Source: Vallitalea sp. (GTDB lineage Bacteria; Bacillota; Clostridia; Lachnospirales; Vallitaleaceae). Taken from it: DNA of 64,000 nt. Numbering within the stretch: position 1 is the first letter of the stretch; each line of letters opens with the position of its first letter. Made by a program: the position numbers and the translations under genes. The notes under the pieces are model-generated. The model had not been told where the DNA came from. It worked only from the letters and a program-made list of their open reading frames with translations, and did not search any database. Shown piece by piece: positions 63,394-64,000 of this stretch. The stretch spans positions 1-64,000 of the forward strand of contig JAOARM010000034.1 of the NCBI GenBank assembly GCA_025210515.1, in the 5' to 3' direction.

Positions 63394-64000
63394 TTATTTA
63401 ACTTTTTTCCAAACCTGTTTGATTACTAATACTTGTTCAAGATGTTTAAAATCTACTACTGGTTCAATAATACCAGATTTTGTTAAATTATCAGCGTTTG
63501 GCTTAATTTCTCGTATCTTTCCAATTAGTATGCCGGGCGGATATATATCAGATAGATGAGAAGTTACTATTTCATCGCCAATAATAATATTAGCTGATTC
63601 CTCAATAAAATCTACTTGACAATTACCTTGTAACTGTTTCTCCCCTCTAACTATACATATATCAGAAGTTCTTAATATTTTTGCACTTAATTTACTTGAA
63701 TCATCAATAATGGATAGTACTTTAGAATAATTAGGACCTACTTCAATAATATGTCCTACTAACCCATTTCCTGCCAAGACTACCATATTAACTTCTAACC
63801 CTTCATTAGTTCCCTTATCTATAATAAATATATTATACCAATTTCCTGGATCAAAGCCAATAATAGATGCTCCCGTTTTAGGATAGCTTGGATAAGCATT
63901 ATCAAGTTCATATAAATTCCTAAGTCTGTCTAGTTCAATTTTATCTTGTTGAAGAATTTTATTTTCATAACGTAATTTATTAACTTCTTCAGATAAAGTT
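63394..64000 (-). CDS. mreC: MreC, rod-shape determining protein (partial, N-terminus outside window)
   Basis: The frame stays open to the window edge; the visible C-terminal part has about 201 residues. An ATG at 63786 is internal: in-frame residues upstream (PSYPKTGASIIGFDPGNWYN, then FIIDKGTNEGLEVN) are the conserved first beta-barrel of MreC, preceded by the end of its coiled coil (LRYENKILQQDKIELDRLR). The second barrel includes 'GNGLVGHIIEVGPNYSKVLSI'. MreC forms extracellular filaments that activate PBP2-RodA. The signal anchor lies beyond 64000. Confidence 0.93.
   Translation of the reverse strand, partial: TLSEEVNKLRYENKILQQDKIELDRLRNLYELDNAYPSYPKTGASIIGFDPGNWYNIFIIDKGTNEGLEVNMVVLAGNGLVGHIIEVGPNYSKVLSIIDDSSKLSAKILRTSDICIVRGEKQLQGNCQVDFIEESANIIIGDEIVTSHLSDIYPPGILIGKIREIKPNADNLTKSGIIEPVVDFKHLEQVLVIKQVWKKVK

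Overview
This is a very AT-rich chromosomal window from a low-GC, endospore-forming Firmicute, most likely of the class Clostridia (order Lachnospirales or a near relative). The evidence is the AT-rich code, Gram-positive ribosome-binding sites, an H-type small acid-soluble spore protein, a Spo0E-type phosphatase, a T-box, a SAM-I riboswitch, a PyrR attenuator, and the DivIVA-YlmH-YlmG-SepF-YlmE and MreC-MreD-PBP2-MinCDE-RodA clusters. Assignment below class is inference. Most genes are on the minus strand; only the genes near 0.4, 2.8-4.9, 15.9 and 55.5-56.5 kb are on the plus strand. I saw no rRNA, tRNA, CRISPR array or prophage.

Layout. 0-0.1 kb: possible end of an insertion sequence. 0.4-2.5 kb: an SOS-type YneA-like gene whose promoter lies inside a perfect LexA-like inverted repeat, convergent with a tyrosine recombinase and a TtcA-like tRNA thiolation gene. 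2.7-4.9 kb: TetR regulator and GPH-family transporter. 5-7.2 kb: argS behind an arginine T-box. 7.2-11.5 kb: MntR-type regulator and a four-gene Mn/Zn ABC importer with an obvious palindromic operator. 11.7-15.2 kb: glycyl radical enzyme and its activase. 15.4-16.1 kb: two small sporulation-flavoured genes. 16.2-18.4 kb: a pyrB-like/pyrC-like pair in which both proteins lack several canonical active-site residues. 18.5-20.1 kb: secreted GH18 enzyme with SLH domains.

20.2-31.8 kb is a compact type IV pilus operon: PilB, PilC, pilin, PilD, a PilM-PilN fusion, PilO, PilV-, PilX- and PilW-like minor components and one unknown membrane-anchored protein; no PilT is present. 32.3-34.6 kb: uraA and pyrR behind a PyrR attenuator, then sspH. 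34.7-41.3 kb: an MFS protein, a fused glutathione synthetase (GshF), an NhaC-family transporter under a SAM-I riboswitch (a probable methionine transporter) and a diguanylate cyclase. 41.5-42.5 kb: a second tyrosine recombinase with direct repeats upstream.

42.9-51 kb: rluD-lspA-aroB, then the division cluster divIVA-ylmH-ylmG-sepF-ylmE, a HlyD-like protein and a radical SAM protein. 51.6-56.5 kb: small XRE regulator, chemoreceptor, M14 peptidoglycan peptidase, DUF378 protein and a small P-loop protein. 56.6-64 kb: mgsA, rodA, minE, minD, minC, a PBP2 with a long insertion, mreD and the truncated mreC, which is the cell-shape and septum-placement operon.

The strongest candidates for something new are the altered PyrB/PyrC pair, the pilus operon with its large PilX-like protein and unknown last gene, the structured GC-richer island at 51.47-51.55 kb, and the recombinase with its 23-bp-spaced repeats at 42.76 kb.
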